Shown here: positions 45,220 through 55,914 of the stretch, piece by piece
Layout of the letters: each line of letters opens with the position of its first letter
Position numbering within the stretch: the first letter of the stretch is position 1
Source: Zhengitettix transpicula
Lineage: Eukaryota; Arthropoda; Insecta; Orthoptera; Tetrigidae
DNA: 64,000 nucleotides
Assembly: GCA_037074705.1 (NCBI GenBank)
Contig: CM073590.1
Coordinates: forward strand, 236,890,101 to 236,954,100
Reading direction: 5' to 3'
Made by a program: the position numbers and the translations under genes
Notes under the pieces: generated by a model
The model's database searches: none
What the model saw: only the letters and a program-made list of their open reading frames with translations
What the model was told of the DNA's origin: nothing

Positions 45220-47271
45220 TTAAAGTTAAACGTTAATATAATTTTTACAGTGTTTGTATCTGAATATATAAATTTATTGCTACTAAATAATAATTAAATC
45301 AGAAGTAAATTACTCAGAATTTAAAAATCAAATTTTAATGTCTCTCAACTTCGTTTTATAATAAATTAGTTTAGGCCTATTTACTAAAACGCGGAATTGT
45401 TAAATAAATCTTATATTGAAAAATAAACATTGTCCATGTTCCAGATACGTTCCGGACGTTGTAATATAATTAAGAACACTTCAGGAATTCAGAAGAAAAT
45501 GATTTAATATTGGTTATTACCCGTCAATTGTTTTATATTGTATAGAAGGTGGCAACCATGTATAGCCACTTCAACAACTAGATAATGTTTTTATTTTTTA
45601 TGTGGCTAATAAAAAACTAAATGTCAATGCATAACCACGTATGTCAGTCTAAATAAATTTGTAGTATGCTGTTAATTTTAGAAAACAACGCCTCATTTCA
45701 ATACAGATATATCTGTACTTATTCACACCCATTAGGTTTAAAGTTACATTTTATTACCAGATTAACCACTAGTTTATTATCTAGTGAAAGATGTAGAAAT
45801 TTTGTACTTTTTAGTTAATTAATATATTTTTTTTCTAAATTTAATAGGTTTAATGGAGAATTATTTGTGTGAAGCAACATCGTGTGTGTTCATTACAGAT
45901 CAGAGACAATCATTTTACAGAAAGTCAGTTATTAATAAGCTTAAATTGATTATTGGAAACGTGTTCAGAGAATCTCTGTTGGTTTCTAACATCTTAAAAA
46001 ATAATAGCATTGGAGTGTGCATTCATTAATTCATTAGTCCTTTATATATATGTATATATATATATACATATATATATAGTGGTAATTACGAATATGTAAT
46101 TAGTTAATAAATTAAATTTTACTATTTTCAATATCAGCGGCGTAAATATGAGACCTTTGTATTATAACTTAGGGATTGTTGACAAGAATACGGAGCCTGG
46201 TTTGCTTGCGTGCTAGAGTTGCCTCAGTCAGCATTGAGACATACGGAACTTGAGAGCTTCGGAGTTTCTCAGAGGAGGACGGAGGAAGGTGTGTTTTGAA
46301 ACGACTTCGTACTCATAGTTTCTGGGACAACGACTGAGCAAGTCTGTTTTTGGAAGCTGAGAAATGTTGTATGAAAAGTCCCCAGTTCTGGAATTGCAAG
46401 TCGTCAGTTTGGAATTGTATTTGTCTGTTGGCATGTTCGAATAATTATCAGAATTTTAGAGAACAGAGAACAAAGTTATCACCTGTGATTGTATAAAGAA
46501 GTCTATTAACAGATAGGATCAGAAAGTGATTAGTGTTTCCAAACTATATTATAATAAATTCAGTGCAAAATGGCTTCTTTGTGATGTGTTAAAAAATTAA
46601 GTGAAGTGAGCTCGAGCACAGATGAACAGAAAAGGGTAAAGTAGATAAAAAGAATTTTCTTAATTGTGAACCTTGTAGAGTAAATATAATTATCGTCAGA
46701 TTTCAGATTTAGATCATTTCAATTAAAAAAATAATACTTAAAGTTAGGAATATTTTTGCCTTACAAAATTTAATTGTCATTTCATGTAACTGTCATTATT
46801 GGAGGCCCGATAAGCGACCCTGAAAAGTAAGTTTCCTTTTTAGAGCCGTGGCACAACAATATTAATTTGAAAAATTTTCCACAAGGATAAAATTTTGTTT
46901 TATTAAATTGGTTTTGTTATTTTTTAAATTATTGTTTTCATTTTTAAAATTTAATCTGTTTATTACAAAATTGGCACCTGAACCTAAAGCTCATCCTTGT
47001 TTAAAATTAATCGTTTATTTTACTTATTACTATATAATTATTTGGGCGCCCTTTAATTTAATATGAAATTACCAAAACAATTGTTTATGTTCTATTTATT
47101 TCTCGAGCAATGAGATACGTACATTTCTACAAGGAGTGGTCATTATATCTTGAAGACAAACTTCATGTACAATACTTTTTACGCTCCAAGGTTTTGAGCT
47201 CTATCCCCGACGAGGCCTACATGGGCACTGCTAATTACAAATAATATACCGACAATATAAATTAACATGTT

Positions 47272-47275
<4 letters not shown>
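45220..47275. other. AT-rich stretch; possible LTR-like region at 46060-46830
   Basis: 46060-46830 follows a (TA)n run and is more balanced. It ends in ATTGGAGGCCCGATAAGCG, which faintly recalls the primer-binding region after insect Ty3/Gypsy LTRs. I cannot fix termini or a duplication. The 68-codon minus frame at 46228-46434 has no domain. The rest is AT-rich. Confidence 0.3.

Positions 47276-47278
<3 letters not shown>

Positions 47279-47326
<48 letters not shown>
47279..47326. repeat. (TA)n microsatellite
   Basis: Perfect TA run of about 23 units. Confidence 0.97.
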
Positions 47327-47327
<1 letters not shown>

Positions 47328-47329
<2 letters not shown>

Positions 47330-47412
47330 CGGACCTATAATAGAACCCTGTGGAACAGAAGCCGACGAAATCTGCTTTCTATTGCTACATACGCCACACT
47401 GGTCTCTCTCAG
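47328..47412 (-). pseudogene. Non-LTR reverse transcriptase fragment, motif B only
   Basis: The minus-strand reading ERDQCGVCSNRKQ, then SASVPQGSIIGPI, contains the SVPQGSxxGP signature of reverse transcriptase in Jockey/CR1-like non-LTR elements. It is cut off by the (TA)n run on one side and decays on the other. It is unrelated in sequence to the fragment at 48430-49735. Confidence 0.65.
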
Positions 47413-47419
47413 TAATAAC

Positions 47420-48425
47420 ACGTGATATAATAATTATTTATATATACCACGCTCAAATTTAAACTCTCTTCTTCGCATAAAATTACTTAAACTATTGTCA
47501 AATACCACAACTTTCATTAAATATCAGCTATAATATTCTGAAAGTATTTATAAAAATAAATTGAACCGGTTTTGACCTTAGTCAATAAAACCACTGAAAT
47601 TAGAATATTGTTTTAAAATTATATTTATCGCTTATTTTTTATTTTAAAACGTAAACCAAATAGCGGGTTAAAAATTTAATATTTTTGGGTAAATGTGTTT
47701 ATGATTTGAGTAACATAATTTTGTATCGACTTCCGGGTTAGGCAGGTAGTTTTTTGGGAGCGCAGGCAATCGTGGCCATGTATTATGAACGCCGCATGAA
47801 TTGCTTAATCCGAGCAAGCCTCGGCTCGCCATCTTAGCCATCCGAGCTCGCTCTGAATCTTACATCCACTTCCTTCCAGGCGGTCCCGTCGCCGATTTAT
47901 AAAATTACAATCCCATATGCGCCACCAACTCCACTCAGCTGCCTGCTCCTTCCTTCTCCTCTGCGGAAGGGAGGAAAATGGTATGCAGTTAAGCTTTAAT
48001 GGCCTCCATCCACCAATTTTCTTTTTCTCCTCCGAATGTAAAATTCAATAGATTGCTTGAGGAAACACGCCGTGAACGGAGGTAAAGTGTTAATTCTTGA
48101 TAACGTTAACAGACCGCTCATCACAGAAACACTGCCGCTATTCACACAGCCACCATCAATTTTAAACGTCGGCTGATACGAGATGATCGGTTATGTTTTG
48201 AAGATACCACGCTGATATCCGTTAGCATTATAACATTAAACAAGAATGTGGTGAAATTGTGTTGCCTCAAGTGTCATTAAATGAACAATTAATATGACAC
48301 AATATAGCGGTTGACCGTATCTTTGATTGAGCGTGCCACAAATAATTCTGCATTTAATTACGGTTTATAAATCTAAACTACATATTGTTGAGAACTAAAA
48401 TATAAAACACATACCAGTTTTATTC
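47420..48425. other. Intergenic stretch with a GC-balanced island at 47740-48180
   Basis: The island has CpG-containing, apparently single-copy sequence and repeated AGC/GAGC text (CCGAGCAAGCCTCGGCTCG can fold as CGAGC/GCTCG). No open frame of note. It could be a promoter-proximal or regulatory element of a gene outside the window; this is inference. Confidence 0.3.
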
Positions 48426-48429
48426 AATT

Positions 48430-49735
48430 TTTCTTCTTCTTCATCTTTTGCTTTCTAGGATTAGGCTTTAAGCCTGTTTGGGCTTCTCCTTGCCATCTAA
48501 GCCTTGGTCTTCCAACACTACTTTTGCCTAATGGTTTATATTGCAGGAGTGTTTTTGGAAAGCTGTCTCTAGTCATCCGCAACACTTGCTCTCTCCACCT
48601 TTCTTTATATCCTGTTAACTTATCTGTGATCGCCTGAACACTTAGATCCTCCCTTATGGAAGTACTTCTTTTTTTTATCCATCCTTGTACACCCCTTCAC
48701 TGCTCTAAGAAATTTCATTTCAGTTGCCTCTATTTGTTTTAACTCTTTATGTTTTGTTACTCAGCATTCTGACATTGTTGGAACTGCCTTATAAAATTTA
48801 ATTTGTGTTTCTTTTCTGGTTTTTACCTTTTAACGTTCTTCTTATTGTCCCACATATGATCTGAAAATTGTATATTTTATTTGTGTCAACTTTATCTTCT
48901 TCAAATGTTATTTCACATCCTAAATGTTGAAAATGTTCGAGTGTTTTCCCTTCTAAAACAATGTTTGTTCTTATTGGATTGTTTCCTAAGAACACCATAG
49001 TTTTTTTGATTGTTTTACTTCTTGAAATTTTCAGGTTATATATTTTACTCCGTTGGTGTAACTTATAAACCGCCATTTGTAGTTTATATTCATTATCTTG
49101 GATGATAAGCTGCTCGACGGCGAATAACAATGTGTTTAGATATTCAGAGTGTCCTAGTTTTGTGCCTGGTGCTACATTATCTTCCTCCCATTTTCTTACC
49201 AGATCATCTATGTATAAGTTAAACAGAGAACTGCAACCCTGCCTTACACCTTGATTAATGGTAATTTATTGGGTCATCTGTTTTCCAGTATCTATCAGAA
49301 TCACAAGCTCTGAGTAACTTCTATTAAATGTTTAGAAAATCTTCTTCTTTCCATAATTGACCACACCATATCTCTACTAACACGATCGAAGGCTTTTTCA
49401 TAGTCCACAAACCCTACATGTGTTTCCAGGTTAAAATTATATTCGTTTCTGTATCATTTCTTTTAAAATAAAAACATCGTCAACACATGATCTTCCTCTC
49501 ATGAAGCCAGCCTGTTCTTCAAATAAAACACAATCAGAGATAGCCTGTAGCCTGGTATTAATTATTCTGCATTTATGGAGACTTAAGTGTCTGTAGTTCT
49601 CTGGGGTTTTCCTCTCTCCCTTTTTAAACATAGAAATAACCCTGGCAATCTTCCACTCATCAGGGATTTCATGTTTTATCCAATCCAATCTTTTGAGAAA
49701 TATAAATAAATGCAATATTATATTTGGAACTTTTA
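48430..49735 (-). pseudogene. Non-LTR retrotransposon, 3' half of reverse transcriptase, dead
   Basis: Reading on the minus strand from 49715: EIPDEWKIARVISMFKKGER, ENYR-LSL, FEEQAGFMRGRS and FILKEMIQ (fingers), then after a stop HVGFVDYEKAFDRVSRD (motif A). Next come QGVRQGCSSLFNLYIDDL (motif B, with residues missing after QGCS) and LLFAVEQLIIQ, where the catalytic F/Y-A-D-D is F-A-V-E. LGCEITFEEDK and GTIRRTLKGK follow, and downstream, in shifting frames, LTGYKERWREQVLRM and SVGRPRLRWQ. The 3' end near 48440 has a (GAA)n tail. The 5' end is truncated at about 49735. Stops, frameshifts and loss of the aspartates make it non-functional. The clade is uncertain. Confidence 0.88.
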
Positions 49736-49782
49736 GTCGTATTTTGTATTCATATAATTAACATTATAATTATAAGCATCGG

Positions 49783-50347
49783 ACTTATACAGCCTGCGAC
49801 AGGATTCTCTCGCAGGTAACCTGCGAGGGATGTTCTCTCGCAGGCAGAACTTTTTAGGAGAGATACGAAGCGGCTACCTTTGGGTATGCCTTTTCCTCTC
49901 CGTTTTTGAACTAAGGTTCCCACAAGCCGAGGCACCTCGGCATGTTCTGAGAGGTGTATGTTCCGGGGTCACAGACCTTGGGCATACTGTAAAAGTTGTC
50001 CGCTATTCCCATTGGAATAGTCGGCCAGCTGCCTCCTAAACTCGTCGAGGCACGGAGAAGGGAATGCTGCGTCCCCACAGCAAACTCCTCTCCCGCTATC
50101 GGAAGGGCGTGGAACAAGTACCCAATGCCCGACCTACCTGATGCAGGTTTTTCTAGGGTTTTCCCTGCATTTCTTGAGGCGAATGCCGGTTAGGATCCTT
50201 AAACAATAGCCTGGGGTCCCTAGTTAACTCTTGACTACCTTCCTCTACCCTTCCGCATCCCCCCTTTCAAATCCCTTCCTATGCTATTAAAGGGCAGTTT
50301 CCCAATGTGGATCACCCTCATGTAGCCTGTTGCCCTAAAAAAAAATA
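49783..50347 (+). repeat. Family A retroposon copy 10, full length
   Basis: Duplications TATAAGCATCGG (49771-49782) and TATAAGGATCGG (50348-50359) differ at one base. The 5' end ACTTATACAGCCTGCGACAGG carries both 5' hairpins and the 3' end is GTAGCCTGTTGCCCTAAAA with an A-run. It lies close upstream of the non-LTR relic on the other strand. Confidence 0.93.
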
Positions 50348-50359
50348 TATAAGGATCGG

Positions 50360-50790
50360 TTTCAAGGTAACTTTCAATCCAGTGGCGTTGTTACTGATTT
50401 AGTTTCTCACAATTTAACAAATTTTAATATCTCGTCAGACTTGGTCTTTCTGATTTCACCGACTGTGTTACCGAAAATAGCAGCTAACAATAGCCAGGCG
50501 CCACACGACTAAATTATCACACGTTGACTGAAAAACATTTTTAATTGAAAGATTTTTTCGATGCAACAATTTGATACAAATTATCTGATTTGTAAATTTA
50601 TCAGGATCGCACAAGAGCAAGATGAGAACTAGACCACCTCTTCGACGGACTTCTGAGTGAGCAAGATCGCAAATATTTGTTTGTGAGATTTTCAGTTGGG
50701 TAGGACACAGCTGACGGCGATATTAACATTAACTACTGTTTCTATTTATTTCTGATTAACTTCAAGAATTAAAATGCTGTCAATCGTCCC
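50360..50790. other. Stretch before the Penelope-like coding fragment
   Basis: Moderately balanced. It may include diverged 5' parts of the Penelope-like element, but I cannot read reverse transcriptase motifs in it. Confidence 0.3.
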
Positions 50791-51505
50791 CAAACACCAC
50801 AAGCCAAATTTTTTCTCGTACGCCCTTATTACAAATTTATACAGCACGAATTTGTCCAAATATTAAAAGAATATCAAATATCCATCAATTACAGATCCAC
50901 TAATAATCTTTCCTACTTGATTAAAAACCACAAGGACCCACCTGACACCTACAGCAAACATTGTGTTGTTTACAAAATCTCTTGCTCTAATTGTAATTCC
51001 TGCTACATAGGGCGAACAAAACGTTCCCTTAATCTACGTATCAAGGAACATGTGTCTAATATCAAACTTCCCATTAATAAACAATCTGTATCCAAACACA
51101 TCATTAATTCTAAACATACATTTGATTTGAAAAAATTCTAAGATTTTAGACATTGACAGCAGGTACAATTCCAGAGATGCTTCACATTAAATCAAACATC
51201 ACAGCAATTAATGTACAAACAGACACTAAGTAACTCATCAATTGCTATGATCCCTTATTATTACGCTGAACCATCTGGTTTCCCCATTGTCGTTGCTCCC
51301 TTATTTTTACGCCAACCCTTCGGCTCTCCAACTGTCGTTACGTTTTCGTCGCTTTTGAATGTTGTCAAGTGGCCAGTGCAGTTGTGTCGCTCTAGGCTCT
51401 TCTTAGCACCTGACGAAACGGACAAGGATCCCAGAAACGTTGTGTGGTATTTATATTACCCCCTTTTTTTTGTCTGTATTGGCTAACTTTCTTATTCAAT
51501 AACTT
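50760..51505 (+). mobile_element. Penelope-like element, 3' part with endonuclease and terminal block
   Basis: The GIY-YIG coding segment (50816-51139) is followed by about 215 bp and then by the terminal block. That block reads CAGTTGTGTCGCTCTAGGC, TTCTTAGCACCTGACGAAA, CAAGGATCCCAGAAACG, TTGTGTGGTATTTATATTA and TTTGTCTGTATTGGC. The reverse transcriptase half is missing. This copy ties the many isolated terminal blocks in the window to Penelope-like elements. Confidence 0.8.
50816..51139 (+). pseudogene. Penelope-like GIY-YIG endonuclease, C-terminal fragment
   Basis: An open reading of about 107 codons starts without its own ATG at LVRPYYKFIQHEF (about residues 1-13). A linker (YRSTNNLSYLIKNHKDP) leads into the nuclease: CVVYKISCSNC, CYIGRTKRSLNLRIKEH, then HIINSKHTF before the stop. 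The V-Y and Y-I-G pair, the catalytic-position arginine and the glutamate of R-I-K-E-H are all present. In Penelope-like retroelements this domain nicks the target DNA for reverse transcription. Here it lacks the upstream polymerase, so it is a 5'-truncated copy although the frame itself is intact. Confidence 0.85.
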
Positions 51506-51509
51506 CAAG

Positions 51510-52385
51510 AATGTTGAATAGGTGAATAAAGTTATCACAATATATTTAGAATTTAATAATATTTTAGAGTCATGTTTACAAAATGAAGAGACTGAAACAT
51601 TTACCTTTAGCAGACGATGATTGCTAGTCGTCTGCTTGCAGAGGAGCATCTAATTTCGGTTAAAATTTCCGCGGTCGTGATATGCGTGATTGCCGCGGCT
51701 GTCTGCCGGTCTATGAATTTTAATAACGCCGGCGGTGCTTTTGGTGCATTCCCCTGTCTGGTTCAATAGATAGTCAGATGCCTAACCCTTAACACACAGA
51801 GGACGTGCCGTGAATTTGAATCGACGGTGCAGGAAGCGTATAATTGAAGGGCTCACAGCTCGCACCAAAACTTTCAGACACTCACTTTAATTAACTGAAG
51901 AAATCTACGGGGTCTTCATAAAAGTTGGGAAAGCCTTTCCTGGTAAGTACAAGCAAAAGTGTTACATACAAATGCATGGGGACTGTCTAAATTGGAACGT
52001 AGAAAAATTCCCATATGAGATTTTTTTTATTAAAAACTTGAATACTTAAGTAGTCTCTGGAGCGACAATAGAGACACATGTTACTACCACCATGATTCTT
52101 CCCCTTATTAAATATTTAATATCTACAAAAAGGCTCCCATGTGTTTGACAATAAAACAAATTCTCATTCCAGGTGAAATATAGCATTTTTAATTTTACCA
52201 TATGGCATACAAAAAATTAATTCTAATCCCATCGTAACGCAGTTGAGTCGTTTTCTAAGTAACGCCACCCCCCCCCCCCCGGGTATATCCGAAGAAATTA
52301 ATTATGAGGTTATTTATAATATTACTATCAGCCAAGTATTGTTAATGAAATTTTCTCTCGAGTTACCTCTTTCCCTCTACTAATC
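51510..52385. other. Intergenic stretch with a GC-balanced island at 51640-51890
   Basis: The island has no recognised frame. On the plus strand at 51770-51850, GTGAATTTGAATCGACGG loosely resembles a polymerase III B box with tRNA-like text before it; support is weak. A C-run of about 14 lies at 52267. Confidence 0.3.
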
Positions 52386-52389
52386 TATA

Positions 52390-52424
52390 TATCTATCTAT
52401 CTATATATATATATATATATATAT
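52390..52424. repeat. (CTAT)n/(TA)n microsatellite, target of solo LTR 1
   Basis: CTATCTATCTA followed by a TA run. The LTR starts directly after it and ATAT repeats on its far side. Confidence 0.93.
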
Positions 52425-53119
52425 TGTAATGCTTAATTTACTTTATGACAATATATATATAAAAAATTAAACTTTATTACAAGAAAAATACACACAACAA
52501 AAAAATACAAAATTACATTTAAAAACGTTGTTGGGCGCCAGCAGATATATTGGTCTGCAAAAATTAACATAAGCTCCGGCTTGAATAAAAAAGTTCTCCT
52601 TCTCACCAGAGTATTGTGGGGGGTACGGTAGTTATTCAAAGACAGAGTCTAATTCCGCACTGTGTAATGGAGTCTACTTTTTGATGCACTTTACTTAAAT
52701 TGTGATGATTACTGTACTTGGTCTCGTCGCATTTTCTTCGGCCTCCTTAACTTTTGTTCTTCCACTCGCCCTCTCTGCCTGCGTCTGTCCGCGTCTGCTC
52801 GTCTGCCTGCGTCTCTCCCAGCGTCTCCCAGCGTCTCCTCGTCTGCCTGCGTCTCTCCCAGCGTCTCCCAGCGTCTCCTCGTCTGCCTGCGTCTCTCCAG
52901 CGTCTCCTCGTCTGCCTGCGTCTCTCCCAGCGTCTCCTCTCTGCCACCCGGGTTCGGAGTGTTTATCATACTCCGCCCCCTCAAACGATGCAACCAAAAA
53001 AAAAAGGGACCTGTGCAAGTGATTTCTCTTGACCGCTCGGGACAGCGCACGTGCACGCCTAATTTATTCCTCCTCAGGCCTCCTCAGAGGCCCGCGGCCA
53101 CTTAAGGTTGCTATTCACT

Positions 53120-53122
<3 letters not shown>
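52425..53122. mobile_element. Solo LTR 1 with an internal minisatellite
   Basis: Starts TGTAATGC and ends CACTACA (inverted ends TGTA-TG/CA-TACA), flanked by ATAT. It shares its whole layout with solo LTR 2: TTAAAAACGTTGTTGGGCGCC-type text near the left, CAGAGTCTAATTCCGCACTG, GTTCGGAGTGTTTATCATAC, ACTCCGCCC, then CACGTGCACG and CCCGCGG near the right. TATCATACTCCGCCC could be the promoter/start region. No internal coding remains. The frames across it arise from the minisatellite. Confidence 0.85.
52785..52945. repeat. Minisatellite inside solo LTR 1
   Basis: Four units of about 30-40 bp built from CGTCTGCCTGCGTCTCTCCC and AGCGTCTCC segments. The sister LTR at 60387-61025 has only one CTGCCTGCGTCTGTC at this place, so the array expanded in this copy. 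Confidence 0.9.

Positions 53123-53172
<50 letters not shown>
53123..53172. repeat. (TA)n microsatellite
   Basis: Perfect TA run on the right side of solo LTR 1, continuing the target tract. Confidence 0.95.
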
Positions 53173-53175
<3 letters not shown>

Positions 53176-53299
53176 GTGTTAAAACAATTCAGTTGTCGCT
53201 GCCTTCAGATTCCCCGTCTATTTCGTTTCAAAAAATTCTAAGAAAATGGTCCTAACGTCAGATTAAGACTTAATATTCGCAAATATAAATAATTTTTTT

Positions 53300-53712
53300 A
53301 GAGTGACAGGCTACATGAGGGTAATCCACGTGATAGCAACTCTCTTTTAATTGCATAGTAAGGGATTTGAAATGGGGGATTCGGAAGGGTAGAGGAAGGT
53401 AGCCAATGGTTAACTAGTGTCCTGGGGATATAGTGTTGCAGGGAAAACCCTATAAAACCTGCATCAGGTAGGGCGGGGCAGTAGGTACTTGTCCCACGTC
53501 CTTCTGATTGCGGAAGAGCAGTTTAACTGTGGAAACGCAGCATTTCCATCTCCGTGCCTCGACCAGTTTAGGAGGCAGCTGGCTGACTGTTCCAATGGGA
53601 ACAGTAAAAGTCTTACCGTATTACCATACCCCTGAACATACACAGGCCGAGGTACCTTAGTTCAGAAACGGAGAAAGGAAAAGGCATCCCCAAAGGTAGC
53701 CTCCTCCAGAAT
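53300..53712 (-). repeat. Family A copy 11, diverged
   Basis: Reverse-oriented, from GTGACAGGCTACATGAGGG to GCATCCCCAAAGGTAGCC with several internal deletions. The central hairpin is in the G-C form (CTGTTCCaatgGGAACAG). Confidence 0.82.
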
Positions 53713-53714
53713 CT

Positions 53715-54975
53715 ATCTACCTGCCAGAGAACAACTTTCACAGAAAGAAATACTGTTTCACAAAAATCTGTAAATGACTTAGTGTCGTAAATTACGATTA
53801 ACAAAACTTTCATAAACGATAATTTATCGGGTATTAATCGAATACAACAGAAAATAAAATGCATGTAAATAGTTTACAAGCTAACAGAATTCATCCTTTG
53901 TTTTTCTGAGTCATTATACTGTCTCTGTTACCAACCTCATATTTATAGAATGAAAATCTTTTTATAGATGGTTTACATCAGGATAACCTGTGCACCAATA
54001 ATTTCGTAAGGTACCCCGACACAGGAAAACGAATTTTAGTAATTGCCAGACACCAATATAAGAAAAAGAGTTATTTTTTATTAATTTACATTAAATATTA
54101 GCAGTTTTATCTCTTTTATTTAAAAATAAAATGGCTGTCTTCACAAAAAAATTCAATTAACCGTATTGGAGAAATTACTTTCTAGACATTAAATGAAACA
54201 TTGTGTGTCGAAAAAAATACCAAGAAATTATGAAAAAATATACATTTAAAAAAAACGTTTAAATATAATTAAATAATAAATTTATTATCCAAGCAAAATT
54301 TATTTACAAAAGTGCCAACATTCCTTAACTGTATTTATCATTATATAATTTTTTACATCTACAATTTAAATTACGTTGTTGTCAACGAACTACGTAATAT
54401 TCTATCAAAATTAATTTCAATTACAAAAAAAGACGTGTGATGTCAAGTAAAAAACGTTTTTGAAGCCTTCCTATCTTATTTTCAATTTTCCATCGAAAGG
54501 ACTTGACAGAATCAGAATGAATTACAGAAGTGTGTTTCAACTTGGTTCGTCACAAATAAAATATTTTCCAGAAGATGGATATATTTACTCAGCTTATGAA
54601 TCGAAATATCAATTTTAAGACTTCCGAATGTCGTTTAATGTCTTTAAGCACTTTTTCAACCGTTGTTGAGATTTATTCATAACTTATTTCTCTATAAAAA
54701 CAATTGATATTTATTGATTTTTATTGGAAAAGTGCCAGGAACAGTTTAGTTTCTTTCAGAAACTAAAATGATGGCAAATATTATACTGTAAAGAAGAAGG
54801 GCGCCGCCCAATTATTAAATAATTTATTTAATTTGAATCTAACCACAAGATAGTTGGATTATGCAATTTCTGATACTAACGTTTTGATGCCGTAGTGTCG
54901 GGAAGACAGGATGCGTGCATGTCAAAATACAAGCCGAAGGGATTAGGGTGAATCTCATCAGATCTGAGCTTTCAT
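53715..54975. other. AT-rich stretch, nothing recognised
   Basis: Low-complexity DNA. The 83-codon minus frame at 53613-53864 overlaps family A and has no domain. Confidence 0.4.
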
Positions 54976-54979
54976 TGGG

Positions 54980-55350
54980 CTGCTCTCTCTCTCTCTCTCT
55001 CTCGGTCTCTCTCGGTCTCTCTCGGTCTCTCTCTGCCTGTCTCTGTCTCTCTCTGTCTCTCTCTGTCTCTCTCTCTGTCTCTCTCTGTCTCTCTCTCTCT
55101 GTCTCTCTCTCTGTCTCTCTCTCTGTCTCTCTCTCTGTCTCTCTCTGTCTCTCTCTCTGTCTCTCTCTCTCTGTCTCTCTCTCTGTCTCTCTCTCTCTGT
55201 CTCTCTCTCTGTCTCTCTCTGTCTCTCTCTCTATTTGTCTCTCTCTCTCGGTCTCTCTCTCTGTCTCTCTCTGTCTCTCTCTGTCTCTCTCTCTGTCTCT
55301 CTCTGTCTCTCTCTCTGTCTCTCTCTCTGTCTCTCTCTCTGTCTCTCTGT
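54980..55350. repeat. CT-rich microsatellite, about 370 bp
   Basis: Arrays of CT dinucleotides punctuated by GTCTCTCT and GGTCTCT. Phase changes every 8-14 bp. It produces a spurious 145-codon Leu-Ser-Val frame. Long purine/pyrimidine asymmetry of this kind can form triplex DNA. Confidence 0.97.
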
Positions 55351-55395
55351 AAAAGTAACTTAAATATGAACGTTCTGGAACTTGTATAATACTGG

Positions 55396-55898
55396 GGTAG
55401 AACCTTTTAGGAGAGATACGAAGGGGCTACCTTTAGGTATGCCTTTTTCTCTCCGTTTTTGAACTAAGGTTCCCACAAGCCGAGGCACCTCGGCCTGTTT
55501 TGAGAGGTGTACGTTTCGGGGTCACAGACCTTGGGCATACGGTAAGAGTTGTCCGCTATTCCCATTGGAATAGTCGGCCAGCTGCCTCCTAAAATGGTCG
55601 AGGCACGGAGAAGGGAATGCTGCGTCCCCACAGCAAACTCATCTCCCGCTATCGGAAGGGCGTGGGACAAGTACCCAATGCCCGACCTACCTGATGCAGG
55701 TTTTCCTAGGGTTTTCCCTGCATTTATTTAGGCGAATGCCGGGTAGGATCCTTAGACCATAGCCCGGGGACCCTAGTTAACCCTTGGCTACCTTCCTCTA
55801 CCCTTCCGCATCCCCCCTTTCAAATCCCTTCCTATGCTATTAAAGGGGAGTTGCCCAATGTGGATCACCCTCATGTAGCCTGTTGCCCTAAAAAAAAA
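55396..55898 (+). repeat. Family A retroposon copy 12 with perfect 13-bp target duplication
   Basis: Duplications TGTATAATACTGG at 55383-55395 and 55899-55911 are exact. It begins GGTAGAACCTTTTAGGAGAG, just after the place where full copies carry the 5' hairpins, and ends GTTGCCCTAAAAAAAA. It is little diverged, so probably a recent insertion. Confidence 0.95.
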
Positions 55899-55914
55899 TG
55901 TATAATACTGGTAT

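Noticed and set aside
46060..46830. Fourth solo LTR after the (TA)n run
   Set aside because: No TG...CA ends or target duplication could be fixed; only a primer-site-like TTGGAGGCCC was seen.
52695..53056. Overlapping frames of 66-115 codons on both strands, rich in Arg/Asp or Ser/Leu
   Set aside because: They are produced by the minisatellite within solo LTR 1.
54915..55352. 145-codon Leu-Ser-Val frame
   Set aside because: It is the translation of the CT-rich microsatellite.
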